DNA from: Exiguobacterium sp. s122
GTDB lineage: Bacteria > Bacillota > Bacilli > Exiguobacteriales > Exiguobacteriaceae
Reading direction: 5' to 3'
NCBI RefSeq assembly: GCF_018618475.1
Contig: NZ_JACSMD010000001.1
Coordinates: forward strand, 620,001 to 684,000
Length of the DNA stretch: 64,000 nt
Below the pieces are notes generated by a model. The model had not been told where the DNA came from. It made no database searches and worked only from the letters and a program-made list of their open reading frames with translations. The position numbers and the translations under genes are program-made. This document shows positions 1-9,568 of this stretch, in pieces. Numbering within the stretch: position 1 is the stretch's first letter; the number at the start of each line of letters is the position of its first letter.

Positions 1-190
1 GGCCGAAAAACTGTTTATGCCAGTCCGTCGCTTTCATCGTGTCCATGTCCTGTTTGAACGTGGACGCCGTCGAGACGTACTGTTTGAACAAGTCGGTCAT
101 GAACTTCTCGATAACCGGGATTTGAAGGGCGAAGACGTTTTTTAAGAGCGCGTCGAGTTGCGCCCGTGACAATTGGGATTCGTTAGACAT
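1..190 (-). CDS. Hypothetical protein, N-terminal part (runs off the window)
   Basis: Reading leftward, an open frame starts with ATG at 190 and stays open to the window edge, giving the first 63 residues (start MSNESQLSRAQLDAL). An AGAGGAACC ribosome site lies just upstream. The visible part is hydrophilic and helix-rich with no signal peptide or membrane segment. It resembles small helical granule-associated or hypothetical proteins only in general character; I do not recognise a family. It is divergent from the gene at 346, so the roughly 155 bp between them should hold both promoters. Confidence 0.65.
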   Translation of the reverse strand, partial: MSNESQLSRAQLDALLKNVFALQIPVIEKFMTDLFKQYVSTASTFKQDMDTMKATDWHKQFFG

Positions 191-345
191 GTCGGTTCCT
201 CTTTTCTGTAATGCGATACTTTTATCGTATGGGATTGGAGAACGTGCGTCAACGCATCGCGAAACATTTTTTCAGAATATTTAATGATTTGCCTGCATTT
301 TATGCGATAATCGTCTCATGGCAGACTAAAGAGGAGTGGACCAAC

Positions 346-831
346 ATGAACAAAACTTTGAAGTGGGCTGTCGCGCTCGGCGTGACCGGTGTCCTTGTCG
401 CAACAGTCGGAGTCGTCTCGTCTCGGGGACGGACTGAGGATACGTCACAGACGATTCGAGACCGTTCCCTCGGTTATGAGATCATTCTCCCGTCGAAGAT
501 CGCCCAGGCGATTGAACGCGGAGACGTCTATATCGAGAAGTCGCAAGACGTGACCGATATCGGTGACAAGGCGAGCTACGGCACGTTCGACCTCTATTAC
601 AACCTTGAAGGTGGCGACGACCAGTTGTTGTTCCATTTGGATCTCGTCGACCGTGAGTTGTCAGAAGAGGCGTTCGCCGAGGAAGTCGGCTATGGCAACT
701 ATCTCGGTGCGAGTGACAAGACGTTCTTCTGGGTCGAACCGACCGAAGCTGTGCCGGGTGCCGAGGCGCATACGGATGAGATCACGGAGCTCCTCGAAAC
801 GCTCCCGGAGCTCGAGTTCCGCACGTTATGA
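346..831 (+). CDS. Hypothetical N-terminally anchored secreted protein
   Basis: 161 residues. The ATG at 346 is preferred over upstream in-frame starts because AAAGAGGAGTGG sits directly before it. Residues about 5-25 form one hydrophobic segment after MNKTLK, so this is a membrane-anchored or secreted protein; there is no lipobox cysteine. The rest is acidic and mixed alpha/beta, with no recognised motif. It is a single-gene unit closed by a UUCG-loop terminator. Function unknown. Confidence 0.75.
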   Translation: MNKTLKWAVALGVTGVLVATVGVVSSRGRTEDTSQTIRDRSLGYEIILPSKIAQAIERGDVYIEKSQDVTDIGDKASYGTFDLYYNLEGGDDQLLFHLDLVDRELSEEAFAEEVGYGNYLGASDKTFFWVEPTEAVPGAEAHTDEITELLETLPELEFRTL

Positions 832-835
832 GTCC

Positions 836-857
836 GCCCGCTTCGGCGGGCTTTTTT
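836..857 (+). terminator. Rho-independent terminator
   Basis: GCCCGC and GCGGGC pair around a TTCG tetraloop and are followed by a T-run. It closes the gene at 346-831. Confidence 0.9.
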
Positions 858-887
858 GTTGTGCTACAATAGATGCGAGGTGATGGT

Positions 888-1715
888 ATGAACTATTCAG
901 TGGAAGAAGTAAGACAAGCAGAAGACGTGAGAGCGCTCGAAGAAGCGGTCAATACGTTCGACGGAATCGACGTCAAAGTCGGACATGAGGCGGTCGGGCA
1001 AAACGATTACGCCGTCTACGCGGACGATTTGCTCGTCGGGTATTTAGTGTTGTTCCCGTATCTCGAGAACGAATATGAAGTGAACGCGCTCGTGCATCCG
1101 GACTATCGGAAACAGGGCATCTTCACGGCGCTATTGGAGACGGCGAAACGGGACGCGAAAGCGAACGGGTGTGAGGCGTTCACGTTTGTGATTGACCGGA
1201 AGTCGAAGTCCGGCAAGGCGGTCGTCGATCAACTCGGTGCAACATATCGCTTTTCCGAGTACAATCTCGTCTTGAAGAAAGCAGAGCTGTTCTTGAAACC
1301 GAACGAGGTGTCGCTCCGCGAGGCGACGGACGCCGACCGTCCACTGATTATTGAGACGCTCTCTGAGGCGTTCGGTGACCCGATTGATGTGACGGAGAAC
1401 ATCTATCGTCAAATCGACACACCGGACCGCGTGACGTATATTGGTGAAGTCGAAGGACGTCCGGTCGGCGTCATCCGCGCGCTCCTCTCAGGCGACGACG
1501 CGGGAAGCATCCACGCGTTCGGCGTTCGGGCGAGCGAGCAAGGTAACGGCTACGGTTCGAAAATGTTGAAACAGATGGTCCAACAGCTGTTCCGTATGGG
1601 CCGGACGAAGCTCGAACTCGACGTCGAGACGGAGAACAAGGCTGCGCTCGAGATTTATAAGCGGGCCGGTTTCGCAGAAAATGGTGGGTATGAGTTCTAT
1701 CTACTCGAACTGTGA
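888..1715 (+). CDS. GNAT-family N-acetyltransferase with two GNAT domains
   Basis: 275 residues. The ATG at 888 follows GAGGTGA at the right distance; the ATG at 873 lacks a ribosome site. Two tandem GNAT folds are visible. Residues about 1-130 contain an acyl-CoA loop-like HPDYRKQGIFTALL. Residues about 140-275 start at VSLREATDADRP and contain SEQGNGYGSKML, the R/Q-x-x-G-x-G/A pyrophosphate-binding motif, then the typical ALEIYKRAGF. The family transfers acyl groups from acyl-CoA to amines; the substrate cannot be read from sequence. The next gene starts 9 bp after it, so the two are probably co-transcribed. Confidence 0.88.
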   Translation: MNYSVEEVRQAEDVRALEEAVNTFDGIDVKVGHEAVGQNDYAVYADDLLVGYLVLFPYLENEYEVNALVHPDYRKQGIFTALLETAKRDAKANGCEAFTFVIDRKSKSGKAVVDQLGATYRFSEYNLVLKKAELFLKPNEVSLREATDADRPLIIETLSEAFGDPIDVTENIYRQIDTPDRVTYIGEVEGRPVGVIRALLSGDDAGSIHAFGVRASEQGNGYGSKMLKQMVQQLFRMGRTKLELDVETENKAALEIYKRAGFAENGGYEFYLLEL

Positions 1716-1724
1716 GGTGACAGC

Positions 1725-2045
1725 ATGGTCAGAAATTTAAAATGGCTTGGAGCGGCGTTTGAGGCGTTCCTCGGAATCCCCATCCTTGGCGGTCTGTTCA
1801 TCATCAGCATGGGCTATTCGCCGCTCGGCTTTATGCTCGCGTTCCATATCGTCGTACTCGTCTTGTCGCTCACAAGGCTGAACCGATTGTCGTTTGGTCC
1901 GATTGTCGGCATCACGGCGTCAGTGCTCGGCTTTATCCCCATCGTCGGGATGATGCTCCACTGGGCGGCAGCAATTGCGCTTGCAATCGATGCGCTGACG
2001 ACGACACGGGAACGATCGCGTGTGACAAAAGAAGACCCGTTTTGA
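1725..2045 (+). CDS. Small integral membrane protein of unknown function
   Basis: 106 residues. It begins 9 bp after the acetyltransferase with GAGGTGA overlapping the previous stop. Three or four hydrophobic stretches cover most of the chain (residues about 8-30, 35-52, 58-80 and 80-90), and the tail is charged (TTTRERSRVTKEDPF). No known motif. Translational coupling to the acetyltransferase is the only functional hint. Confidence 0.75.
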   Translation: MVRNLKWLGAAFEAFLGIPILGGLFIISMGYSPLGFMLAFHIVVLVLSLTRLNRLSFGPIVGITASVLGFIPIVGMMLHWAAAIALAIDALTTTRERSRVTKEDPF

Positions 2046-2050
2046 AGCAA

Positions 2051-2076
2051 TGCTCTCCAGCTGGAGGGCATTTTTT
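2051..2076 (+). terminator. Rho-independent terminator
   Basis: TGCTCTCC and GGAGGGCA pair, with one G-T wobble, followed by six Ts. It closes the acetyltransferase/membrane-protein pair. Confidence 0.85.
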
Positions 2077-2105
2077 CATTGACCAAACGTTCAACTGAAA
2101 ACGCT

Positions 2106-2132
2106 ATACAAAAGCTTCCAACAAGACGATAT
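2106..2132 (+). promoter_or_regulatory. SigD-like promoter for the chemoreceptor gene
   Basis: TACA, a 16-nt spacer, then ACGATAT. The flagellar sigma factor consensus in Bacillus is TAAA-N14-16-CCGATAT, so there is one mismatch in each element. The spacer length equals that of the hag and flaG promoters in this window. Confidence 0.6.
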
Positions 2133-2167
2133 AGAAGGTGATGAATTACACAGAGGAGGAACTTACA

Positions 2168-3460
2168 GTGAAGATTTTCAAAAACTTTACGACGCAGCTA
2201 CTCGCGTGGATTTTGGTCACATCGATCGTGACGGGTGGTTCGGTCGGGTACATCACGCTTCTACTGCTTACAGAGCTCGAGATGGCGAAAGGACAGGTCA
2301 TGCTCGTCGGGACGGCCGTGTCGCTTGTCATTTCAACGCTTGGCAGTATCGTCATCTACTTGATTGCACGCCGTCCGCTCAAAGCAATTGAGTCGGCATC
2401 AGACAAGGCGGTCCAGGTCGGAAACGGTGACTTGACTGTCGAGTTCGCAAACGAGGCGACGAACGATCGCTCGGAGATGGGGCGCTTGCTTCTCTCGATG
2501 GACAACATGGTCGGACACTTGCGTGAGCAAGGAACGAACATGCGCTACACGGCGGATCAGTTGACAGGATCCGCACAAGAGATCGCTGCGGCTGTTCAAG
2601 AAGGCAATGTGGCTGGCGAGAACATTCGTCAAGCGATGGACGCATTGAACAAGATGCTCGAAGACAACGTCAGTGCGACATACAGCTCAATGGACTTGCT
2701 TGGAGCCGTTGCACGCACAATGGAAAACATTCGTAACGAGATGGGCTCTGCACTTGACGCGGCCAGTGAAATGCAACAAGAAGCTGAAAGCGGAAAAGGA
2801 CTCGCTTCGTCGTCAGTCGATGCGATGCACGCGATTGCCGGCAAAGTCGAACAGTCATCGACGCTCAACAGCAAGTTGACGGAAATGACAGGTGAGATTT
2901 CACGGATTACGGACGTCATCAGTGACATTTCAGCACAGACAAACCTCTTGGCGTTGAATGCGTCGATTGAAGCGGCACGGGCTGGGGAACACGGACGCGG
3001 CTTCGCGGTCGTCGCGGCCGAGGTCAAAAAGCTCGCTGAACAGACAGCGAACTCGACGCAAGAGATCACGGATTTGATTGTCGACGTCAAACGTCTCGTC
3101 GGTGACACGTCGTCTTCGATGGCGAACGTGAAAGCGGAAGTGGAGACAGGGGTTGGCCTTGTCGAGAAGGCAGGTGGCGCGTTCGCGACGATTCACAACT
3201 CGGCGAACGAAGTGTATAGTCACGTCCATTCGGTCGACGCGCTCCTAGATGAGTCGCGTGGTCAAATTGATTCGGTTGTCACGAACTCAGCTGGAATCGT
3301 CGGTATGGTTGAAGAGGCGTCACGTTATGCCACAGAAGTGACATCAGCGGCTAGCCAGCAAGCGGCGAGTCTTGGAGAAGTGAACGGCGCGATGACGGAA
3401 CTCGTACGTGTTGCGGAAAGTTTGCAGAATGAAACGGAACAAGTAAAAGTTGAAGTGTAA
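2168..3460 (+). CDS. Methyl-accepting chemotaxis protein with minimal sensor region
   Basis: 430 residues from the GTG at 2168, chosen because AGAGGAGGA ends 7 nt before it; GTG 2138 and ATG 2141 have no such site. Two membrane segments lie at about 9-31 and 42-63, separated by only about ten residues, so there is no extracytoplasmic ligand-binding domain. A HAMP linker follows (about 64-115), then a long helical signalling domain whose hairpin tip holds the conserved [20 protein letters not shown] (residues about 258-277). It should signal to CheA/CheW. It lies directly upstream of hag but has its own SigD-like promoter and terminator. Confidence 0.92.
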   Translation: MKIFKNFTTQLLAWILVTSIVTGGSVGYITLLLLTELEMAKGQVMLVGTAVSLVISTLGSIVIYLIARRPLKAIESASDKAVQVGNGDLTVEFANEATNDRSEMGRLLLSMDNMVGHLREQGTNMRYTADQLTGSAQEIAAAVQEGNVAGENIRQAMDALNKMLEDNVSATYSSMDLLGAVARTMENIRNEMGSALDAASEMQQEAESGKGLASSSVDAMHAIAGKVEQSSTLNSKLTEMTGEISRITDVISDISAQTNLLALNASIEAARAGEHGRGFAVVAAEVKKLAEQTANSTQEITDLIVDVKRLVGDTSSSMANVKAEVETGVGLVEKAGGAFATIHNSANEVYSHVHSVDALLDESRGQIDSVVTNSAGIVGMVEEASRYATEVTSAASQQAASLGEVNGAMTELVRVAESLQNETEQVKVEV

Positions 3461-3467
3461 GGAGACG

Positions 3468-3491
3468 CGACCCAGCGATGGGTCGTTTTTC
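3468..3491 (+). terminator. Rho-independent terminator after the chemoreceptor
   Basis: CGACCCA and TGGGTCG pair around GCGA, followed by five Ts. Confidence 0.9.
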
Positions 3492-3542
3492 TATACAAAT
3501 TAAATTTTCTACTCAAAACGTGTAACTTTTTTCGAAAAAGAC

Positions 3543-3569
3543 TAAACACATAAGAGATGGCTCCGATAT
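3543..3569 (+). promoter_or_regulatory. SigD promoter of hag
   Basis: TAAA at 3543-3546, a 16-nt spacer, and CCGATAT at 3563-3569. This is an exact match to the Bacillus SigD consensus, and it lies about 120 bp before the flagellin start, giving a long leader. Confidence 0.92.
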
Positions 3570-3600
3570 AGAGTATGGAAACGCTAAAACGTTCCAACTA

Positions 3601-3683
3601 ATACAAGGTGAGGGGCCGGCCTAAACCTTGTATGCTCGGACAAACGGATTTGGAAGAGCGGAAAAACTTAAACCTATGGAGGG
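3601..3683 (+). promoter_or_regulatory. Structured hag leader with repeated GGA motifs (possible CsrA target)
   Basis: ATACAAGGT (3601-3609) pairs perfectly with ACCTTGTAT (3625-3633) around a 15-nt loop. Downstream GGA triplets lie at 3638, 3646, 3652 and 3660, and the ribosome site GGAGGG lies at 3678-3683. In Bacillus, CsrA binds GGA-containing sites in the hag leader, one over the ribosome site, and FliW antagonises it. The arrangement here fits that model, but csrA and fliW are not in this window, so the role is inferred. Confidence 0.5.
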
Positions 3684-3691
3684 AAATTACA

Positions 3692-4510
3692 ATGATTATC
3701 AACCACAACCTTAACGCAATGAACGCACACCGTAACATGTCGTTCAACACAACGAACTCTGGGAAAGCAATGGAGAAACTTTCTTCAGGCCTTCGCATCA
3801 ACCGCGCTGGCGATGACGCTGCTGGTCTTGCAATCTCTGAAAAAATGCGTGGACAAATTCGCGGTCTTGATCAAGCATCACGTAACGCTCAAGACGGAAT
3901 CTCACTCATCCAAACAGCTGAAGGTGCATTGAACGAAACGCACTCAATCCTTCAACGTATGCGTGAACTCGCAGTTCAATCGTCAAACGATACGAACACT
4001 GACGATGATCGTTCTGAGCTTCAAAAAGAAGTAACAGAGTTGACAAGTGAAATCTCACGTATCGCGAACAACACTGAATTCAACACGAAGACGTTGATGA
4101 ACGGTGGGTTCTCGGCTACTGGTCTTAAATTCCACATTGGTGCAAACTCTGGTCAAAACATCGAATTGACAATTGCTGACATGACTGCAACTGGACTTTC
4201 TATTCAAGATGTTGACATTTCAGATCAATCTGGTGCAAACGCAGCGATTACGACAATTAACACTGCTATTACAACGGTATCTTCTGAGCGTGCAAAACTC
4301 GGGGCTACACAAAACCGTCTTGAGCACACAATCAACAACTTGAACGTTGGAGCTGAAAACCTTCAAGCTGCTGAATCACGTGTCCGTGACGTAGATATGG
4401 CGAAAGAAATGATGAACTTCACGAAAAACAACATCTTGAACCAAGCTGCTCAAGCAATGCTTGCTCAAGCGAACCAACAGCCACAAGCTGTACTTCAGTT
4501 GTTACGTTAA
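3692..4510 (+). CDS. hag: Flagellin (major filament protein)
   Basis: 272 residues from the ATG at 3692, preceded by GGAGGG. Upstream in-frame starts lie inside the leader. The conserved flagellin N-terminus ([17 protein letters not shown], then [20 protein letters not shown]) and C-terminus ([20 protein letters not shown], ending QAVLQLLR) are both present. The centre is very short, so D2/D3 domains are absent and the filament subunit is minimal. Ser/Thr residues in the middle are candidate glycosylation sites, given the maf and pse genes next door. Its codon use looks like that of a highly expressed gene. The SigD promoter and strong terminator make it a single-gene unit. Confidence 0.96.
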   Translation: MIINHNLNAMNAHRNMSFNTTNSGKAMEKLSSGLRINRAGDDAAGLAISEKMRGQIRGLDQASRNAQDGISLIQTAEGALNETHSILQRMRELAVQSSNDTNTDDDRSELQKEVTELTSEISRIANNTEFNTKTLMNGGFSATGLKFHIGANSGQNIELTIADMTATGLSIQDVDISDQSGANAAITTINTAITTVSSERAKLGATQNRLEHTINNLNVGAENLQAAESRVRDVDMAKEMMNFTKNNILNQAAQAMLAQANQQPQAVLQLLR

Positions 4511-4532
4511 GATTCTCTTAAAGTCACAAATA

Positions 4533-4568
4533 GAGGGGGACAGACATTACGTCTGTTTCCCTTTTTTT
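4533..4568 (+). terminator. Terminator of hag
   Basis: GGGGACAGAC pairs with GTCTGTTTCCC, with small irregularities, around ATTAC; seven Ts follow. Confidence 0.9.
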
Positions 4569-4651
4569 AAATATTTTTTCCAAAGTATCGATATTAAAAT
4601 AGCATAATTGTATACTGAAATTAAACGAACTTGTATATGAAGGGGTAACTT

Positions 4652-6553
4652 ATGTCGCAACTAAAGCAAATATTAGACGAGCTTCACGGAATTTCAAAAC
4701 AAGTTATTTTATTGGCAGAAAGTGATGCTTCGGACATCCTTGATGAAATTGTTGAAATGATTCGTCTATTTGGAGAAAAAATTCAATCAAACGGTATTTG
4801 TACACCAGAACACGTATTACAGCTTCAAGCTATAAAACAAGAGAACAAACAATTATTTGCTAACGTTATCTATGACAATTTGCAATTATTAATTACAGAA
4901 TATGAATCGTTATTGGCTATGGAAAATCAAAATCAAATTGTTTTCCCGTTTCGTTACCACGAGAATGAAATGGCTCTTGTGAAGCAACACGAAAACAACC
5001 ATTATTTCGTTAATGAAACGATTATGGAATTCGAAAAGTTACAGGCGAGGATAAGTGAGGATACGGAAGCCATTATTCTATTAGGGTATGGAAGTGGAAT
5101 GTTTCATGCAGAGTTATTAAAACAATATCATGTATTGACAATCGATCCACTTAGCTTACCTGCCGATGTAAAAAATGATACGGTATTATCTTTCAATGAC
5201 TCGAAAGATGCTTCTAAAACTCTACTACAATCGAAGTTTCAATCATTTATTGGTCTGAAAACAGAAGTCATCAAGCATCCTCTTTACGAGGATACCCAAT
5301 CCCTACTTGAACTCTTAAAGTTGGTTCGCAACTATTTGAGTGAAAGTCGAATTGATTTGACTACTCGGAAAGTATATACAGAAAGCTGGTATCAAGAATC
5401 GTTTCAAAATGCGAGCTACTTAAAAGAAAATTTAGATCGTATTATTACTATCGATAGTCTTAAACACCAATATAAAGGAAGCCACGCGCTAATGATTGCT
5501 GGTGGGCCTTCATTAGAAGACGCTATTCCTTACCTTCAACAGGCACAACATGCTTATTACATCATCGCCATCGGTCAGACCGTAAAAGTACTATTCGATC
5601 ATGAAATTCGACCTGACTTTGTTATCTCGATTGACGCAGGAGAAGCAAATGCTCATTTCTTCCAAGATATCGAATTAGATATGCCTCTTGTATATTCGTT
5701 GCAAGTGAATCATCAGATTCCGAAACGAGCAAATGGGTTACTTATCCCATATGCGGATGCACAGCTCACACAAGATCTATTGACCTTTTCGAAAACAGTA
5801 TTTAGTACTTACCCAACGGTAGCGTTAGCAGCGGTTGCTTTTGCAAATTATTTAGATTTTGATTCAATTGGATTAATTGGACAAGATTTAGCGTTGAGAG
5901 AAGGCGAATATTATAGCGCTTCTGTCAAAGAGGTTTCTTCTACGGACGGACAGTTTAATAAAACATTATATGATATTCCGTTAAATAATGGCGAAATGGG
6001 TAAAACGACTCCGGTCTTATTCGGTTTTTTAACGAGCTATCAATCACTCATTAAATCACATGGTGGTTTGTCTGAGAAATTGATTAATTATGCAGAACAA
6101 GGCGCACTTATTAAAGGTGCATCATATAGATCGCTTGAAACGCTTCAAACAAAGTCAATTCAAAAGCGGAAGCTTGAAAAAGTGGACGCTCCAAATTTAA
6201 ATATTCCTATCGAATACGTTCAAGGAATGTTAGATAGTGTCTTGGACCGGTTGCAAACTCTCGCAAAACGATTACACCGTATCACGCAGCAAAAAGCAGT
6301 GACAGTCGATGAATTTGAAAAAATGTTACGCGATTGGGACGCAATGATTGAAGCGCCTTCGTTCCGCACACATATTATGCCATTGCAGCTTGTAAATCTA
6401 TTAATCATTCAAAATAAAATTAAATTCCACAATCGATACAATCGAACGAGTGCGATGCGTCTTTCTATTTTGTTACGCATGTTTGAGGCAATTCAAGAGC
6501 TAGAGACTCAACTTCGAACAATCAAACGGACATATGTAGAGACCATTACATGA
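4652..6553 (+). CDS. maf: Maf-type flagellin glycosyltransferase (DUF115 motility accessory factor)
   Basis: 633 residues. The central region (about 255-450) has the DUF115/MptE-like signature: GSHALMIAGGPSLEDAI, then IAIGQTVKVLFDHEIRPDF and ISIDAG. Flanking regions are helical, as in Maf proteins. Maf enzymes transfer CMP-activated nonulosonic acids (pseudaminic or legionaminic) to flagellin Ser/Thr residues before export. It lies between hag and the pse operon, exactly where such an enzyme is expected. GC is clearly lower than in the window's core genes. A weak GGGG-type ribosome site precedes the ATG. The gap to pseB is 67 bp without a clear terminator, so it may be co-transcribed with the pse genes. 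Confidence 0.88.
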   Translation: MSQLKQILDELHGISKQVILLAESDASDILDEIVEMIRLFGEKIQSNGICTPEHVLQLQAIKQENKQLFANVIYDNLQLLITEYESLLAMENQNQIVFPFRYHENEMALVKQHENNHYFVNETIMEFEKLQARISEDTEAIILLGYGSGMFHAELLKQYHVLTIDPLSLPADVKNDTVLSFNDSKDASKTLLQSKFQSFIGLKTEVIKHPLYEDTQSLLELLKLVRNYLSESRIDLTTRKVYTESWYQESFQNASYLKENLDRIITIDSLKHQYKGSHALMIAGGPSLEDAIPYLQQAQHAYYIIAIGQTVKVLFDHEIRPDFVISIDAGEANAHFFQDIELDMPLVYSLQVNHQIPKRANGLLIPYADAQLTQDLLTFSKTVFSTYPTVALAAVAFANYLDFDSIGLIGQDLALREGEYYSASVKEVSSTDGQFNKTLYDIPLNNGEMGKTTPVLFGFLTSYQSLIKSHGGLSEKLINYAEQGALIKGASYRSLETLQTKSIQKRKLEKVDAPNLNIPIEYVQGMLDSVLDRLQTLAKRLHRITQQKAVTVDEFEKMLRDWDAMIEAPSFRTHIMPLQLVNLLIIQNKIKFHNRYNRTSAMRLSILLRMFEAIQELETQLRTIKRTYVETIT

Positions 6554-6602
6554 CAGCAAAAAAATGAAATTGAAAACTATTCGATTTGTGCATTCTGCAT
6601 GA

Positions 6603-7586
<984 letters not shown>

Positions 7587-7625
7587 AGTAGACCACTTAA
7601 TCGTTTTGATGAGAGGGAGTTTAGA

Positions 7626-8798
7626 GTGATTGATCAACCTGTTCGAAACACATTTTTACCCTATGGAAAACAATGGATTGATGAAGCTGATATTCAAGCA
7701 GTAGTCGAAACGTTACGAGGTGATTTTTTAACGACAGGTCCTGCCGTTGATGAATTCGAACGAGCTATCGCTCAGTACGTTGGAGCCCGTTACGCTGTCT
7801 CTTTTTCGAATGGGACAGCCGCCTTACACGGTGCTTGTTTTGCAGCTGGAATCGAGGAAGGTGACGAAGTCATCACTACACCGATGACCTTTGCAGCGAG
7901 TGCAAACTGTGTCCTTTATCAAAAAGGAACGCCTGTGTTCGCGGACATCGATCCTATGACATATAACCTAGACCCGGTAGCGGTTGAACGAGCCATCACA
8001 CCGCATACGAAAGCCATCATCCCTGTCCATTTTACAGGACAACCCGCGGACATGCAGGAAATTCATCGCATCGCAAACGAACATGGTTTGGTCGTGATTG
8101 AAGATGCCGCCCATGCGTTAGGTGCAACGTATCAAGAGAAACGAATCGGTGCATTAAGCGACATGACCATGTTTAGTTTTCATCCTGTGAAACATATCAC
8201 GTCCGGAGAAGGCGGAATTATCACAACAAACGATGAAGGTTATTACCAAAAGCTATTGCAATTTCGTACACATGGAATTACGAAAAATGCCAATCAACTG
8301 ATGGATACCCACGGTCCTTGGTATTATGAGATGCAGTTTTTAGGGTTCAATTATCGCATGACCGACATTCAAGCAGTACTCGGGACAAGTCAATTAAAAA
8401 AAATCGAACGGTTTATCGAGTTACGAAAGCAGTATGTCGCACTATACGAAAAAGCATTTCGCGATTTACCTGAATTGACGACACCTTACCAGGACGAGAT
8501 TGGTGAATCAAGCTGGCACTTATACATCATTCGATTAAATCAAAGCAAACTTCGTGTTTCTCGAAAAGAAATTTTTGAAGCGTTATTAAACGAAAACATC
8601 GGCGTCAACGTCCATTATATTCCTGTCCATTGGATGCCTTATTATCAAGAGCTTGGTTATTCAAAAGGGATTTGTCCCAACGCTGAGGCGTTGTATGAGG
8701 ATATCATCACCCTTCCTCTATTCCCAGCTATGACAGAACATGATGTGTATGATGTCATCGATGCGGTTAAAAAAGTATTAACACGATATGGGAAGTGA
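7626..8798 (+). CDS. pseC: UDP-4-amino-4,6-dideoxy-N-acetyl-beta-L-altrosamine transaminase, PseC
   Basis: 390 residues from a GTG at 7626 that follows GAGAGGGAG. It belongs to the DegT/DnrJ/EryC1/StrS aminotransferase family. The PLP-binding lysine is in FSFHPVKHITSGEGG (residues about 183-197), and the substrate loop SNGTAALHGAC (about 61-71) and the EDAAHALGA motif are present. It installs the 4-amino group on the PseB product, using an amino-acid donor. That amine is the one acylated in the next step, normally by PseH. Confidence 0.94.
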   Translation: MIDQPVRNTFLPYGKQWIDEADIQAVVETLRGDFLTTGPAVDEFERAIAQYVGARYAVSFSNGTAALHGACFAAGIEEGDEVITTPMTFAASANCVLYQKGTPVFADIDPMTYNLDPVAVERAITPHTKAIIPVHFTGQPADMQEIHRIANEHGLVVIEDAAHALGATYQEKRIGALSDMTMFSFHPVKHITSGEGGIITTNDEGYYQKLLQFRTHGITKNANQLMDTHGPWYYEMQFLGFNYRMTDIQAVLGTSQLKKIERFIELRKQYVALYEKAFRDLPELTTPYQDEIGESSWHLYIIRLNQSKLRVSRKEIFEALLNENIGVNVHYIPVHWMPYYQELGYSKGICPNAEALYEDIITLPLFPAMTEHDVYDVIDAVKKVLTRYGK

Positions 8799-8807
8799 TG
8801 AGTAACG

Positions 8808-9539
8808 ATGAAAACAGTGGCTATTATTCAAGCGAGAATGGGTTCGACTCGACTTCCAGGTAAAGTGTTGATGAAACTTCAAGACAAAACCGTCCTAGAA
8901 CATGTCATCGAACGTGTGAAACAAGCGAGATTGATTGACGAAATTGTTGTAGCAACAACAACACTGAGCGAAGATGACGTGTTATATGAAGAGGCGATGC
9001 GATACGGCGTTCGCGTTTATCGGGGGAGTTCAGACAACGTGTTAAGTCGATATTATGAGGCAGCGAGAGAAGTAAAAGCTGATGTGGTGATTCGAATAAC
9101 TTCTGATTGCCCGTTAATCGACCCAGCGATAATTGATCAAATGGTTGAAAAATATCATTACAATCAATATGAGATGGTGACAAATTCCGGCCCCATTTCG
9201 AGTAAGAGAACATTTCCAAGAGGACTAGATGTCGAAATTTTCTCAGTTGAAATGCTAAACGATGCATTTTACAACTATAGTGAGAAGTATCATATGGAAC
9301 ATGTTACACCATATATGTATGAAAAAAGTCAAAACATATATCATTACATTTGTCATGAAGATTATTCAAACTATCGATTGACACTAGATACTGAAGAAGA
9401 TTTAGAACTTATCACACTAATATATAAAAAATTGTACGATAGAAATCATTCATTTTATCTATCTGACATTTTAAATTTTTTAAATAATAATCCAAATCTT
9501 ATTAATATCAATGCTCATATTGAACAAAAAAAATATTGA
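8808..9539 (+). CDS. pseF: SpsF-type cytidylyltransferase, probable CMP-pseudaminic acid synthetase (PseF role)
   Basis: 243 residues. The N-terminus AIIQARMGSTRLPGKVL is the nucleotide-binding motif of the SpsF/CMP-KDO-synthetase-like group, and ITSDCPLIDP and RGLDVEIF follow. By position in a pse operon it should activate the nonulosonic acid with CTP. It is closer in motif to the SpsF (spore-coat polysaccharide) branch than to Campylobacter PseF, so the symbol is given by context. GC drops sharply within the gene: the first roughly 300 bp resemble pseB/pseC, while the 3' half (from about 9,150) is as AT-rich as pseG. The C-terminal tail is rich in Asn/Ile/Lys. Confidence 0.82.
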   Translation: MKTVAIIQARMGSTRLPGKVLMKLQDKTVLEHVIERVKQARLIDEIVVATTTLSEDDVLYEEAMRYGVRVYRGSSDNVLSRYYEAAREVKADVVIRITSDCPLIDPAIIDQMVEKYHYNQYEMVTNSGPISSKRTFPRGLDVEIFSVEMLNDAFYNYSEKYHMEHVTPYMYEKSQNIYHYICHEDYSNYRLTLDTEEDLELITLIYKKLYDRNHSFYLSDILNFLNNNPNLININAHIEQKKY

Positions 9540-9568
9540 CGGAACTTTGACAAAGGATAGGTATTTGT

